Assembly (NCBI GenBank): GCA_025765595.1
Contig: JAIVFH010000007.1
Coordinates: forward strand, 1-64,000
Length of the DNA: 64,000 nt
DNA from: Obelidium mucronatum
Lineage: Eukaryota; Chytridiomycota; Chytridiomycetes; Chytridiales; Chytriomycetaceae
Direction of reading: 5' to 3'
This document shows, one piece after another, positions 1 through 11,858 of the stretch. Each line of letters opens with the position of its first letter. Position 1 is the stretch's first letter. The notes beneath the pieces were generated by a model that had not been told where the DNA came from, did not search any database, and saw nothing but the letters and a program-made list of their open reading frames with translations. The translations under genes and the position numbers were made by a program.

Positions 1-477
1 AAGATGTTACTGCCTCGCTACTATAGCGTTGAATTGCTCGGGACTGCTTTTGGTGGTTGGCATAGTGTCGTTAGGGTGTTTACCACGTTCAAGAAGTTCC
101 ACGAGCAGGAGATTGATCAACTCGTGGCGTTAATTGCTAAAAACGAGCTGCTTATTGATGCCAAGAGCGCCCACCAAGAATCAATATCCAAGGACCTCGA
201 GAAAAGCGCTCAATTGCAGGAGGAACTGTCCGTCATTACAACCGCAATTCGTATTCTGAATGCACCTTCTGTTGACATTGGGTTTTTCAGAGAGGTTCTT
301 CCCCAATATTCCCAAATTGCGATTGCTGTTAAGGATGCCAAGCCTGTGTCTGCGCATTACTCGATTCTTGTGACTGCTTATATCGATTGTGGCAAACGCG
401 TAAGTTCGAATTGCAGCGAGTGGGCTCTATTCCATTACTAACCTTTCCGTTAGCTTTTGAATGAGAGCCATTCATGA
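1..477 (+). CDS. 3' part of an unrecognised coiled-coil protein
   Basis: The frame is open from the window edge, so the true start lies outside. Translation gives a helical, charged segment rich in Glu, Lys and Leu (about residues 30-85) that looks like a coiled coil, then a mixed hydrophobic region. The open frame alone would stop near 441, but a GTAAGT donor at 400 and an acceptor TAG at 451-453, with a TTACTAAC branch-like site, define a 54-nt intron. The last exon then adds only LLNESHS before a stop at 475-477. No domain is recognised and no function is proposed. A cytoskeletal or trafficking tether would fit the coiled coil but is a guess. Confidence 0.5.
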
Positions 478-959
478 AATCGTCACTCGAGTTTACTCAT
501 GCATTTATACAGCGATAATGAATAAAATTAGTGCCCTAACCAATACTTTTGTTTAAAATCTGCGTTGCAAGAAGTTCTTCTGTTCATTAACGCGATTTCA
601 GAATATAGCCCAATATGCATGGCAATCAACAGACAACGCGCTCGGTTTTGGCCAAATTTCAATAAATGCACATAAAACATCCCAGCGAAGGAATCTGTGG
701 CTCAAATCGTACCGCCTACAGGATATTAACCATCAAATTTTAGCTTTCATACTGGGGTTGGGTGAGCTGACCGAGTGGTGTTGTTAGCTTGGTCAACCCA
801 GCACATGTTCGATGCTCAATCAGCCGACACCGGTTTGTTTGAAGTACTTGCCAACGTGTGCTTGTATCTTCTACTTGACTACTGCATGATTCTATGCTGG
901 CATGATTGCGTTGGCTTGGGTTCCGAATTTGGTCAAAAATGTGCACGGTGCCTTGCTCA

Positions 960-1130
960 ATGACGAAACAGCCCAAGTCCAAAAGAGCAAAGTGGGACCC
1001 AGCCACGGTAGAGGAACTGATGATGAACGACCTCTTTGGGATCCAATCAGAAGACGTGGACCTGCTACCATCAGAAGAGGAGTTGCGGCGGGACGCTGAA
1101 GTCATTGGTGAGTCCAGCCGCTTTGTTTGA
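960..1130 (+). CDS. possible small acidic hypothetical protein or first exon
   Basis: A short frame begins MTKQPKSKRAKWDPATVEEL and continues into acidic, Leu-rich sequence (DLFGIQSEDVDLLPSEEEL). The composition (basic N-terminus, acidic helix-like remainder) looks coding rather than random, and a good GGTGAGTCC donor occurs near 1109, so this may be only the first exon. I could not place the downstream exon with confidence. No TATA box, signal peptide or family is recognised. A frame on the opposite strand over the same bases looks like a shadow. Confidence 0.3.
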   Translation: MTKQPKSKRAKWDPATVEELMMNDLFGIQSEDVDLLPSEEELRRDAEVIGESSRFV

Positions 1131-1328
1131 ACGCCCCCATTCCCACGCTAGAGCTCTGGCTCCCCAATCGCTCGCGTACATTGCTCTCTATCTCTTGCTT
1201 CTATTTGTCTTTCCTCCTTTTTTCGCTAAGTGCACACAGCAATTTAAACAGCACACTCCCTGGGGAGTCGTCCCTGGGACAAAAAAACACTAAAATGCCT
1301 TTGTCCAACTCCTTTCTTAAAACACTCT

Positions 1329-3501
1329 TTATTTCAATGCCTCATACATGGCACAGTACGCATATGACTGCTGCCGTGCGTGTTTGAACCCTATATACCA
1401 CTTCCCTATGCAATCTACAGTCACTTCCAAGGCTTGATTCCCGCTGTGACCCTCCCTCCTCATTTCCCACACCTGATTCTTTGGCGTAACAACAATAGCC
1501 ACGTCCCTACCTCGTGCAACAAACCTCACCCGCTGCCCAACTGCCAAAACTCCCTCCAACGGCTCAAGCGCAACACCATCCATATCCACCAAACCGAAAC
1601 TAACCTGGCGGCGGATGCCTTCTTCCACTTCCATGATTACACACACGGAATTGAATCGCTTGGTAGCAATGCTCGGAATCGCTGCTCATCTGAGCCATGA
1701 CTCGAATAACGCTCTCCCCTCTTGGTAAATATCCTCGGAACACTGCGATCCGCTTGTTTCGATCGTCAAGAACTTCATCCCAGTGAAACATCATTGCAGA
1801 GGTTGGTACTGAAGGCGAAGCCTTCAATTGATCTGAATGGGGTGCATTTGGCAGCCGAGCAACTGCATTGGGATATAAAATCATGGGAGGACCGGAAACA
1901 CCTGGGCAAATATGTCCTATAATTCGACAACCACCGGTGCTGACATCCAAGTTTGCAGATAGCTCGATACGCAGTTCCATATAATCGTCATCAGTTTCAA
2001 TAAACGACAGCATATTGTGGCTTGTTGGTTTGAGACCAGTTGCACTCAAGAGACGCATTCCATTGATTCTGTATGCCGGCCCTGTATGCGGAAGTTGAAG
2101 CCACTCTTGATGGGTAAGCGGTTCGGGCAAGTATTGCTGTGAATCGCCTTTGCTTGGGATGTGGGTGTATATAAAGAGTTCCGGCGCAGCGAGAAAGTAT
2201 GGGATTGGAAGAAAGAGCTTTTTAAATGAGTTTCCTTCCGCAGAACCTGCAGCCCAAGTGGATTCAATAAATCTGTTTGTTGGACGGATGTTTGTTGAGT
2301 AATGTAGTGGACGCATTTATGAAAAGCGATAGAAGTAAGTGGATGAACGAGGCAATTCCATTCATACCTCCATCCATTATGAAAAGAGTACAGATGAAGG
2401 GTGAAATTCCACTTGAGCTTGGCTCCACGTCGCCTTCGGCGAAATCCCCAAAACTCACCGATATTCTCCATTTACATAGACGGAGTTCCAAGCATGACCA
2501 TTCAAATCCGTAACAGTATCCCCGGCTTCAAGATTAACACCGCGAGCAAGACCGGAAATCTTGAATGCGTAAATTTCCTCGTGACCTTCAAACCTCGGTG
2601 CCGCTTCACATAAAGCAAGAAACAGATTCGAGTACCCATCGCAAACACTGGATCTTGAATGAAGAATGCTGTCTGCATCTTGTGCACCCATGTTTCCGGT
2701 AAGAAACTGTGAAGGAATGCATCAAATGTATAATGGAGATTAATAAGACTTGGATGAAGCGATGGATGAATTGATATTTGGTGGAATTCGGTTCGGGTCA
2801 CCAAAGCGCTAGAAATACGCCTTCGGCGCACAGGAGCACCTTTTGGCATCAAGATCATCGCCTTCGGCGGTAAAAGCGCGAATCAAACCCCGTACCCCAT
2901 TGTAGTTATATTCAACGTTGTCGGCAATCCAAGTAAAGACTGCCCGAATTTTACAAAGAGCATCAGGAAAAGGAGACGTCAGATAAGCTGACAAACGACT
3001 TATTGAACGTTGTTCATAATCAGGACACGAGATGGCATGGTTATCGACATCCGAGAAGTCATACGTAGTGTAATCGATTGGACTCTTTGGAACACTTTTC
3101 AGTTTCATCAAGGATGGATGCCACTCATCGACAACAGAAAATTTTTCGATTCTTGTTGTGTCATTATCGACAGAAGGGGGGATCGGCGGACGAAAAGGAA
3201 GGGGTGGAGTTGGTCTCTGTGGGATAATATTTGGAGTAGCAGCTTGTACATTAGCCGTTGTCTTTGGACGAGGAGGAACTTCTGGTTTTAGTTTTGGTCG
3301 TTGAGGAATCGATGGTTTGTCTGTTTCAGCATGTTGGATGGACGCAGGACGTGGTGGTAGTTGTGGATTTTGATTTGCAGCTGAAGCTGAAGTCGAAGAA
3401 GAAAAAGAAGAAGAAGAAGCTGGCCGTGGCTTCAGAGGCGGCGGCGCGCTTGTTGCAGTTGGCTGCTTTGGTTTTGGCGGCGGCGGCGGCGCAATTCGCA
3501 T
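1329..3501 (-). CDS. transglutaminase-like (KY/Cyk3-type) domain protein
   Basis: Four exons (3501-2896, 2706-2459, 2272-1645, 1604-1329) give a 585-residue protein. The first ~110 residues are Pro-rich with several PPxP motifs (likely SH3 ligands). A transglutaminase/KY-like domain follows: FTWIADNVEYN, the Cys motif SVCDGYSNLF, the His motif GHAWNSVYVNGEYR and the downstream ESTWAAG. So the papain-like Cys-His-Asp core is recognisable, although in Cyk3-like proteins of cytokinesis it is often non-catalytic. The rest is beta-rich. By family it may act at the septum or cell cortex; that is inference. Introns 1 and 2 are long for this locus (189 and 186 nt) and carry CGCCGAAGGCG hairpins. Intron 3 is only 40 nt; a frameshift there is the alternative. 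Confidence 0.75.
2431..2869 (-). repeat. three CGCCGAAGGCG mini-hairpins in two introns
   Basis: Copies lie at 2431-2441, 2818-2828 and 2859-2869, all within the two long introns of the transglutaminase-like gene. Read in the sense of that gene each is CGCC-GAA-GGCG, a 4-bp stem closed over a GAA loop. A fourth copy in the same sense lies in the longest intron of the GID1-like gene (6790-6800). Confidence 0.7.
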
Positions 3502-3685
3502 TTATCTATTTTTAACTTTTAAGGTGTTGGTTTCTATCGGGAACAGCAAGAATTTTGGCCTTTATTTGAATGCAGATTCGGGAATACAAAATTGAAAATA
3601 AGAAGGGTGTAGAAACTTTGAGTGTCGAGCACGAAAAAGAAAGACTAAAAAATTCGGAAGTGGCCATAATTAAGAATGTCGAATA

Positions 3686-5527
3686 TTATACCATTGAAGA
3701 CCTTCCAGTCTTGTTCTCGGTCGAGACGTTGGTCTTTACTTCCATGGATTGCTCCTGGGTAGATTTCCGTCCTCCGCCTGGTCTAGCAGAAAGCTCACGG
3801 TTTGCCTTGAGGCTTTGCGCAAAATTTCCAACCATTTCAAAGAATGTAAAATGAATTTCTCCAAGCTCAGAGAGGAAACTAGTTTTTCCGTATCCTCCTT
3901 GGTCCATGATTTCCTTGAACTTGAAAGTGGTTGCCTATTTTTGATTAGTGTTTTTTGTAATGTTGGGATGAAACTAACACTTGCGACGATGATGAGAGAG
4001 CTGGAATCTTTAACAAACCAATTTCAAGTACGAAGCCACCTTATACATTGGGCGCGAAATTTGAAGGTACGTGAATAAGACTCCCAACAACAGCGTCACC
4101 ACAAACAACGCGACTCCAATTCCAATAATTTCACTAACTTTCCGCTCCAAGGAATGTTCAAGGTCGGACAAGACTGCATCATATGCACCTTGATAGTCTT
4201 CCTTGAGAGCGCCGTTGACAATGACCATGTTTCTCTTTGCAACAGCGAGTTGAACAAACATGTTGCCAATTTCGTAATGGGCAGAGGGTCCAAGACTTGT
4301 GTATGTTTCATTAGGCTTGAGTAGGTTTGAGAAGTAATTGGAAATCTGAACTAGTGCAGGGGATGTACAGTTGACCAAAGATTTTACAATGCTTGTTGTC
4401 GCATTGCCCAAAGTCTCATTAAACGATGAGACAAGCATTATTCCATCACCTGTCATGATGAACTAAAACGTTGTGTTGGAGAAAAATGTTAACCGAAAAA
4501 ATATTTTCACAAACCATGAAGCTGTTGGGAGTTGGTTTGTATCCTGCAACATATTCGGCCATGTTCATGTATGTTAAACTAATACCAAAAACTCCAATGA
4601 ATTTTTTCGATTTGGTGTATAACGCAAGACCAGCTGTTACTCCAGTATAGTTTGCGTTAAATATGAATTGTGGATCTGCCCATTGGACAACTTGATTTGA
4701 TGGATCTTGGGCCACTGCTTTGATCCAAATAGGTCGTTTGGCGAAATCCAAAGCGAGACTATCCAATGGAGTGGGGTCAATTCCGTCCGGCCTGGTGAAG
4801 TCGGTCACACCGAAGCGTAAAATCCAATTCTGCGTGGTTCTTCTCTTTACAAGCATTGGATCGGTAGAATTTGCTGGATAAAGAAGGTTGCAGAGGTTAC
4901 AGTTTACAAAGGTTTTGTTGTTGGATAGCAAGCCAACGCGATATGGAATCGCGTCGGTGCGTACAATTGTGAACGTGCGATCCGCCAATCCGAGGAAAAT
5001 CGCATCAAGAAGCCTTGTTCGTTGTTGCTTTGTAAAGGTATTAGGAAAATTTAAACCATGGCCGGCTGTAGGAAAGAACAGAAGAAAAATTCACCATCAC
5101 TCTAAGTTGATCATAAACAGAATCAACGCTATATGGGTCCACAAGACCATTTTGAACATTCAAGTTAAAATTGGTGATGGTGTCTTCGACAAATTGGAGG
5201 TATTTGTCAACGGCTTCAGCTGCCATCGTGTTTGCATCCAGTTGGATCTTTTCAACCAAACTTGCAGAGATCGCTTTTCCTGTTTGGACGCTCACATGAT
5301 TGGAATCTCGTGTGCTATTAACCGAAATCAGCAATGGGACCACAAGCACGACGAGTGCCTGGTGCACAAAGGCTTTAAGTTAGTAAGCCGGACACACACA
5401 ACAACCGAACGAGGTTGGTCGGACTAACCACAACAAAAGTTTGAATTGCGACCACCATCAGGATTGAAATGGAGCATTTAGGACGCGTTACTCCCTTGGA
5501 CGCTGGCGTGCTGCTATCCTTTTGCAT
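3686..5527 (-). CDS. Cache-domain transmembrane receptor without an output domain
   Basis: Five exons (5527-5429, 5358-5095, 5027-4515, 4462-4040, 3934-3686; introns 70, 67, 52 and 105 nt) give 515 residues. Seen: a short basic N-terminus, a membrane segment (~17-50) split by intron 1, an extracellular region of ~300 residues with dCache-like signatures (QQRTRLLDAIFLGLADR and GLALYTKSKKFIGVFGISLT), a second membrane segment (IIGIGVALFVVTLLLGVLF), then a HAMP-like stretch (SRPMYK) and about 80 cytoplasmic residues. Known: dCache modules bind small molecules, and in chytrids they often precede cyclase or kinase domains. Odd: none follows here and the frame simply stops. It may work through a partner or be a truncated receptor. 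The ligand is unknown. Confidence 0.7.
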
Positions 5528-6043
5528 TGTCAAGTGAAATTTCTGACAATCCAACGAAAGAGGAAGTTAGGAAAAAAAGTCTTGGGATACATCGATCGGA
5601 GGACCCACAATGATACATTTTATTATTAGCTTCCTGTTGGCGGTTCAGTTGCGTTAATGCGACAGCGTTATATGGTTGAAGTGAGCAGATATCCGAATAC
5701 CGTTTGGTGTGAATATAAATTTACTGGTGGGTACGAGCCTGACTTTCGGCAGAACTCCCAGCTAAGCCCCGAGCGAACATCGATTGGACATTGGCTGAAT
5801 GCGAAACTGGATGGTTGGCTGAGCCTAGAGTTAAGGTAGGCTGAACTCTGCTTGAGATGGTTTTAGGGTCAGAGTTTCCAATAAATAACGCCCGTCGCCA
5901 TGTTCTCGCACTCATAGCAGTGCTATTTCTTCACTCGCGATTAAAAGCGTAAAGTGGCGATTAAAGCTTTATGTGTTTTGTATAACTTCTGGATTTTACC
6001 TTATCAACGTTTATTAATAATAAATAAATAAATCGACGAACGA
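5528..6043. other. intergenic, no gene seen
   Basis: About 515 bases upstream of both the Cache receptor (minus) and the GID1-like gene (plus), so it probably holds both promoters. Short frames on both strands lack coding character. No clear TATA box or repeat is seen. Confidence 0.5.
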
Positions 6044-8388
6044 ATGACGCCGCTGCTTGCGCTTCTGCAGCAGCCGCACCCGCGCCCGCGCCGCCGCCAC
6101 CCGCCAAGCCTCGCTGCGCACCGCCTCGTCGAGACGCTTCCCGGCGGCGCCGTGCGCTTCAGCGGCCGCTCGCGCCACGGCGCCGGCTTCGACGTGGGCG
6201 TGAGTCGGAGACTCTCTGTTTGGCAAAAGTAACTTATTCGTCTATCTTTCTGCGTTGCTTGTGCAAAAGGTGGCGCGCACCGAAGCGCCGCTGGAACACA
6301 CGCAGCGCTTTGCCTACTTTGAAATCACCATCGACACATGCGCGGCAACTTCGTATTCTTCTATCGGCCTCGTGTCGGAACCACTGCAGTACGTGTCGCA
6401 TCCGGGCGCTGAAGATTCGTCCTTTGGATTCAAGGTCGGTTTCTGTCAAAAGTGTTTCAGACATGGAATTCAATTCGTGATATAAATCTTCAGGGACAAG
6501 ACGGAAGGAAGTATGATCACGGAAATTCAAATCCATACGGTCCGAAATTTAAACAAGGAGATGTTGTTGGTTGTGGCTTTGATTGGGACAAGCGAAACGT
6601 TTTCTTTACAATCAACGGTCGCTTTCTTGGGATTGCTTTTACGAGAATTGAAACACTTGACGATCCTCCTACTTTGTTTCCTGCTGTCGGTTTACATGAT
6701 CCTTCAGAGCTGGTTTTTATTAATCTCGGTGATAAACCTTTTTTGTTTAATTTGAAGGAGTTTATGCAGGTGAATCTCCGCATTACTTTCGCCGAAGGCG
6801 TATGCGCTTCCTTTTTTTGATTTCTGGCGGATCTCCACTGCCTTCAGAGTAGTTTTCTCTGTTATTGTGTGTATCGAGAGTGTCTACCGCCAAAGCCAAA
6901 ATTCTACCGCCAAAGGCGGTGTTTTCTACGCGATTTTTCTGCCGCCATTTCAGATAACCTTCACCTTTTTTGATGCCAATTGCTCAATTATGCAACACAA
7001 ACAAAGGCAGAACAACTTCACTGCACGAAAGAGATTGAATCAATTGATATTTCGTCCATGCATGTACACTCATTGATTCGAAATCATCTTTTGCATTCTG
7101 GCTACAAGAATACCCTTGGCAGCATTTTCTTCACTCTCTGATTCTAAGCAACCGAAAGATGTATCATTGAGTACGCTGGATTATCGAAAGGGTTAGGATC
7201 GTGTCTTCGAGTATTTATCGAACACAAACTCACGAAGCAATGACTCACAATAATCTTATTAGATATTCAACAGGATATTATCTGCGGTAACTTGGAGTCT
7301 GCAAAAGAACGACTTGAGGCCCTCGTACCCACATTTTTTTCTATAAATAATGAATCATCGCGACTCCTGGCGTTACTCTTCAAATGCCAACAATTTATTG
7401 AAATCTGCAGATCTCGCACTCCGCAACATGTTGATTTGGCGGACGATGGCAACAAACCTGAAGATTCTTCAACTCACCTGTCTGGGAAAAAACGAAAAGC
7501 CCTTTTCTCGGAAGAGCATAATAATCAGCAATCTTTAAAAAAGCAAAGAACCGAAGTGTTACCTTATCAAGATTTTGATTCAATTATGACGGAAAGTTTG
7601 CAATCTGAACTTGGTCCCCTGAACGATTTCTTTTCCAAACGAAAGGGGTTGCAATCTGGAACTATTGTGACGCTTCTTGAGGTTTTTTCTACACTCTCAT
7701 GTTTTGTATGTCTGTTCTTTTTAAATCCTAAGATATGCTCTTTTTCATGTTTCAAGAGTGTCGCTGGACTAGCGGCATACGAGAATCCCTTCGCCGCCCC
7801 TCAAAGTCATTTATTAAATCTTGAAAATCGACGAAATTTAGCGGAAGCTGTGAATGATTTTGTTCTAGGTATGCAGTGGGTTATTGATACTGTAAAAACC
7901 GACCTTGATACCACAAAACAGAACACGAGAATCATACACACCCACAATCTTCGACACTCTTAATCATTTTGCATCAACTGCTTCAAGTGAGAAATACAAT
8001 TCGTGCTGGCGGTGAGCCTAAATCACCGTCGTCATCTTCGACACGTCCCCGCAAATCCAGAAATAACAACGACTACAATCACGACGACTTATCTTACCTT
8101 GACATGAACCGCACTTTCCAACGGCGTCGTAGAAATGCAATGAGAGCTTTGAGAACCCTCGATGATGAGGATGATGATGCCGACAGTGATGATGGGGCTG
8201 CTGCTTCAGCCAGTATTTATGATGAATTGGTGGGCTTTGAGTTGTATAATGTGGTGGATCGAAGCCGGAATAATCTTCTTGACGATAGGCCAAGAACGAC
8301 GAGATCATCATCAGTGAGTGGACCTGAGAGAAGAAACGAATTACCTCCATATGAAGCATCTTTAGAGTCGTTGTGGGAAGATATTTGA
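6044..8388 (+). CDS. RanBPM/GID1-like SPRY-LisH-CTLH-CRA protein
   Basis: Seven exons (6044-6199, 6270-6434, 6494-6769, 7007-7191, 7263-7681, 7757-7868, 7922-8388) give about 592 residues. In order: a SPRY domain (YFEITI, SFGFKGQDGRKYDHGN, GCGFDWDKRNVFFTINGRFL), a LisH motif (LIRNHLLHSGYKNT), a CTLH domain (DIIYC-like start, GNLESAKERL, FIEICRSR) and a CRA domain (AGLAAYENPF), then an acidic disordered tail with LPPY. This is the order of RanBPM and yeast Gid1/Vid30, a scaffold of the GID/CTLH ubiquitin ligase. Odd: LisH begins in one frame and continues (LAAFSSLSDSKQP) in the next, so one base in AATACCCTTGG (7113-7115) looks extra. Exon 1 is very GC-rich. Intron 3 is 237 nt and carries hairpins. 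Confidence 0.85.
6790..6920 (+). repeat. hairpins in intron 3 of the GID1-like gene
   Basis: CGCCGAAGGCG at 6790-6800 matches the hairpins in the transglutaminase-like introns, and with its flank (CGCCGAAGGCGTAT) it equals one of them over 14 bases. A related palindrome ACCGCCAAAGGCGGT lies at 6906-6920. The 13-mer TCTACCGCCAAAG occurs twice nearby. Confidence 0.6.
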
Positions 8389-8519
8389 GTGTCATTTTCG
8401 AGCATAGCAAGAATATAAAAATTAAATAAATAAAAAATGAAAAAAAAAATATTAAAAAAAAAAACATAAATGGCGGCGCCTTTGGACACAAGGTTCAGTC
8501 ACACCACGTTCGCCGAGCA

Positions 8520-10500
8520 ATGAACATGAATTTAACATGCATCTTATCCAACAGCGTTGAAACGTTTTTGGAGCTTTTAGTTGGTGCCTCGCAGCCAGCG
8601 TGGCGGGTCAGTCCCCAGCGAATAGCAGGTCTCCTTTTGACCATCACATCAATAAACACAGACAGACGAGCGATCAATTCCAAATATTATGGTCAATGCA
8701 AACCTGTACAAACTCGTTAGTTTTTCGTATTCGTACTTTGGCCAGATGAAAGCACTTCAAGCAATACCCGAACCGGAACGTCTCCATATTATCCGAAGCG
8801 CAAAAGCTGCCATCTTGATGAATCTTGTATCCCAACCGCGCAGAAAGATCAAAACTCTGGCTGAAGGCGGGATCGCGGTGTGTTGTTTTTAAAATACCTC
8901 TGCCCCATTTACTTAAATTTCAAATTCAGCTCATCAATACGATTCTGGAGAAGGAAGACGATGAGTTAGTGCTCTTGCTTGCACGAATGATTAAACCTTT
9001 TTTGGATGACGTGAATCCAGCTCTGTCTTTTGATTTATCTACTTCTCCTACATTGACCAAAGCTGTCAAAGATATTACAGAGAGACGTACGTATTTCCAC
9101 TTATTATCTGTTCAATAACCACTCAACTAGTTTTTTTTGTAATTTTATGATAATCTGTGCAGTCGCGACGAAGGACATCAACTTCACGCCAACATTCTAT
9201 CGTTACCTTGCACCCGCTGTTACGGACAACTTTCTCAAAGACAGAATCGCCAGATCAAACTTTCGCATTCAAAATACGTTTCTTATTGATAATGGCACGG
9301 ATTCGGCGGGAAATACGGATATTCCAAAAGCAGCCGAGATTATCCAATACACCAACAAATCGCTTTTCGGCCCTCAACTCAACTTCAAGCAAGGAGAAGA
9401 CGTGGAATCTATGCTCAAAGCACGGGAAATAAAACGTAAACTCTGGGCCGACCAAGACGCTCAAAAGGGTAAGGAAAGTGGAGGGTCCAGAACGATTTCG
9501 TTTCACCCATCAACACACGCCTTGTCCTTTTTTTTTTGATAGGCACCCCAGCATCCGCCACGTTCCCACCGTTATCCACAACACCAACTTCTGCCACTCT
9601 TCCAAACATTTCCTCTCTATCTGCAACATCGTCCGCACTACCAACATCAGGCGCGAATCCTCCTATTAAACGCCCAGCACCACCAATCAAACGTCCCTCC
9701 CTCACCTCAATCAACAAAGGTCGCGGCGGCGCCGCTCTGCATCAAACCAAGAAGATCATGATGCTTGATGAATCGTTTGTGCAAGAAGAGGAAAAGGCCA
9801 AATTCGAAGAAAAACGGAAACATGAGGAAAGCGTTGCTCAAGAGGCTGCCCGGAAGAAAAAGGAGGCTGAAGATAAGAAATTTGCTGCTCAGCACGCCAA
9901 AGAACAGAAGGAGCGGGAATTAAATGAACGCAAGCTTGCCCGTGAAAGGGCTGCGGAGGAACGAAGACAGCGAGAGATTGATGAAAAGGCAAAAAAGGAG
10001 GAAGAAAGAATTCAGAGGGAAGAAAGTAGGCGGTTAAGGGAAGAAGAAGATCGACAGCGAGAAGGTTGGTGTTTTTTATTTTTTTATTCCAGGTGCAGAA
10101 AATCAGTGATCTAATCTCTAGTTCATTTACAGAGAGGCGCAAGTTGCCAACCTCGCCTGTAGGAGTAAATCCCGACCCAATAATCACGGCGCCTGTTGCT
10201 CCATCGTTTGCAGCCGCAGAGGCTGTTTTAGGCAGCGATTTTGCCAATGTTAGCCACGATGAAGTTCAATTGGTTCAAAATTTCTTGTGTGGCCAGTATG
10301 GTATGTAGTTTGTTACTTTCAATTTTTTTTTCCTAAAATCTTCGTTTCCAGACAAATCAACTACAAACAAAGAAATCAAGCTGAATGAGCAGACAGTTAC
10401 AGATCCAACATCTGGAATTACTCAAGTCCATACAATGTTCTTGGTTCTGGATTATGGGGCTGCAAAGTGGAGAAAGGTGAAAAGAAAGAGAAAGATCTGA
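8520..10500 (+). CDS. NELF-A-like negative elongation factor subunit
   Basis: Seven exons (8520-8705, 8746-8877, 8930-9086, 9163-9468, 9543-10064, 10133-10300, 10352-10500) give 539 residues, close to metazoan NELF-A (about 530). Seen: an N-terminal helical domain (WRVSPQRIAGLLLTITSI; LINTILEKEDDELVLLLARM), a segment with FTPTFYRYLAPAV, a central Pro/Ser/Thr region, a GRGG...KIMMLDES motif followed by a long charged helix of KR/E repeats, and a C-terminal module (EVQLVQNFLCGQY, EIKLNEQTV, MFLVLDYGAAKWRKVKRKRK). The order and spacing match NELF-A: helical domain, RGxxxLD motif, C-terminal block. Known: NELF-A binds RNA polymerase II and helps pausing. The identification is by eye. The last residues are a basic nuclear-localisation-like tail. 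Intron 1 is only 40 nt. Confidence 0.72.
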
Positions 10501-10727
10501 GTGAGTAAATAATGCCGAAAACTCGGAAATAAACTTTTTTGGCAGAGATGGTTTTTGGTTGTTACAATGTTGTAAGATGCTAAATACTTGCGTTTAAAAT
10601 ATGGTGTGCCCATATATCGCAAACATCTCCAATTGCTCGAAATGAGATTTTACAACACTAAAATTTGAAACGCCATTATCGAAACTGAAAATCAAGCAGA
10701 AAATTCCACTATTTACTAGTCTTTAGA

Positions 10728-11722
10728 ATGCAGATCATACAACTAGTAGCAGTAGTGATTGCTTACAGCAGCTTCGTGGTGGTGGCTGCTGCCTCTGACA
10801 AGGTTCAAGATGCCAGTTGTACGAACTTTGGAGAATGGGCATGTGATGTTACTGGAAAGAAACTGTTGCAGTGCGCCTATGCAAACTCACATAGTTTGAC
10901 ATGGTACTGGAGTGGTGCTACATGGTAAGAGATTGTATTGCGTTCCTTCACGTTGTCAGTTGTCTCACCCCTCCTGACAACAGTGCTCTTCTTCCTGGAT
11001 CTGCTCCAGCAGCGCCCAACCCACAACCTCCTGCCCCACCAAAACCTTCTCCCACTAAGCGAAAGCCCAAGGCAACTAAAAAGCCTGTTAAGCCATCACC
11101 AACTCCAGTACAACCTCAACCTCAACCTGAGCCTCAACCTGAACCTCAACCCGACCCAGCGCCAGTTCCACCACCACCAGTACCAGCCCCTCAACCCAAC
11201 CCAGCTCCAGAACAAATTCCTGAGCCAATCCCCGTTCCTCCATCTCCACAGCCCGAACCAATTCCACAACCACCAACTCCTCCCCCACCAACCACCAATC
11301 CCAATGTTCTCATCTCTGGAAGCGGTGACGGCAGCTACTATTATGATTTCACTGGTCGCACCTGTCCGCACGAGCAATCATACCCAGAAAACAATGGCTA
11401 CACTTCTTGCGAACCCTCTGCTCCACCCTACATGACCTTGGGTCAACACCAAGACAACTTTATCGTAGCCCTGGCTTTGGATCAAATGAATGCAAACAAG
11501 GCGAATCTTTGTGGAAAGAGAGTGATTGTGAAGTACAATGGCATTGAGGTTTCAGGAAGTTTCGTCGTGTGGGACAGTTGTGCTGCGTGCACAGGTGGCG
11601 TGAGACTCGATTTCAGTTTGAGCGCGTTGCTTGCAATCAACCCCGACGCTTGCTTTAAAGGTGTTGTGCCTGGGATCAGCTGGGAAGTTACCGATGAGCA
11701 GGTTATTCCTTACTACCCATAG
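10728..11722 (+). CDS. secreted protein with Cys-rich module and expansin-like double-psi barrel
   Basis: Two exons (10728-10924, 10960-11722) give about 319 residues. A signal peptide (residues 1-22) is followed by a short module, CTNFGEWACDVTGKKLLQC with a closing WY, then a long Pro-rich linker with PQPEPQPEP repeats, then a C-terminal domain resembling RlpA/expansin double-psi barrels (GSYYYDFTGRTCPH, FIVALALDQMNANKANLCGK, VVWDSCAACTGGVRLDFS). Such barrels loosen or bind wall polysaccharides; the role here is inferred. The 35-nt intron interrupts a Cys codon at the end of the module, exactly as in the next gene. Both first exons are 197 nt long, so the two genes arose by tandem duplication. 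Confidence 0.7.
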
Positions 11723-11858
11723 AACTATTTCCCGACCCCCTTTCCATATTTTGTACGTAGAAAATAAAGTAAATGCATTTAAAACTTAAAAAAAAACTGT
11801 GGGCTTTGCCATCACATGTCAAGCAACTTCCAATTTTTTATCTTTTAATCACACGCAA

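Noticed and set aside
766..830. Possible tRNA: A-box-like TGACCGAGTGG and B-box-like GTTCGATGC on the plus strand
   Set aside because: The two boxes are too close, and neither a T-stem nor an acceptor stem pairs. At most a decayed tRNA-like fragment.
5657..5915. Short open frames on both strands between the Cache receptor and the GID1-like gene
   Set aside because: No homology, no motif, no supporting splice sites; composition looks non-coding.
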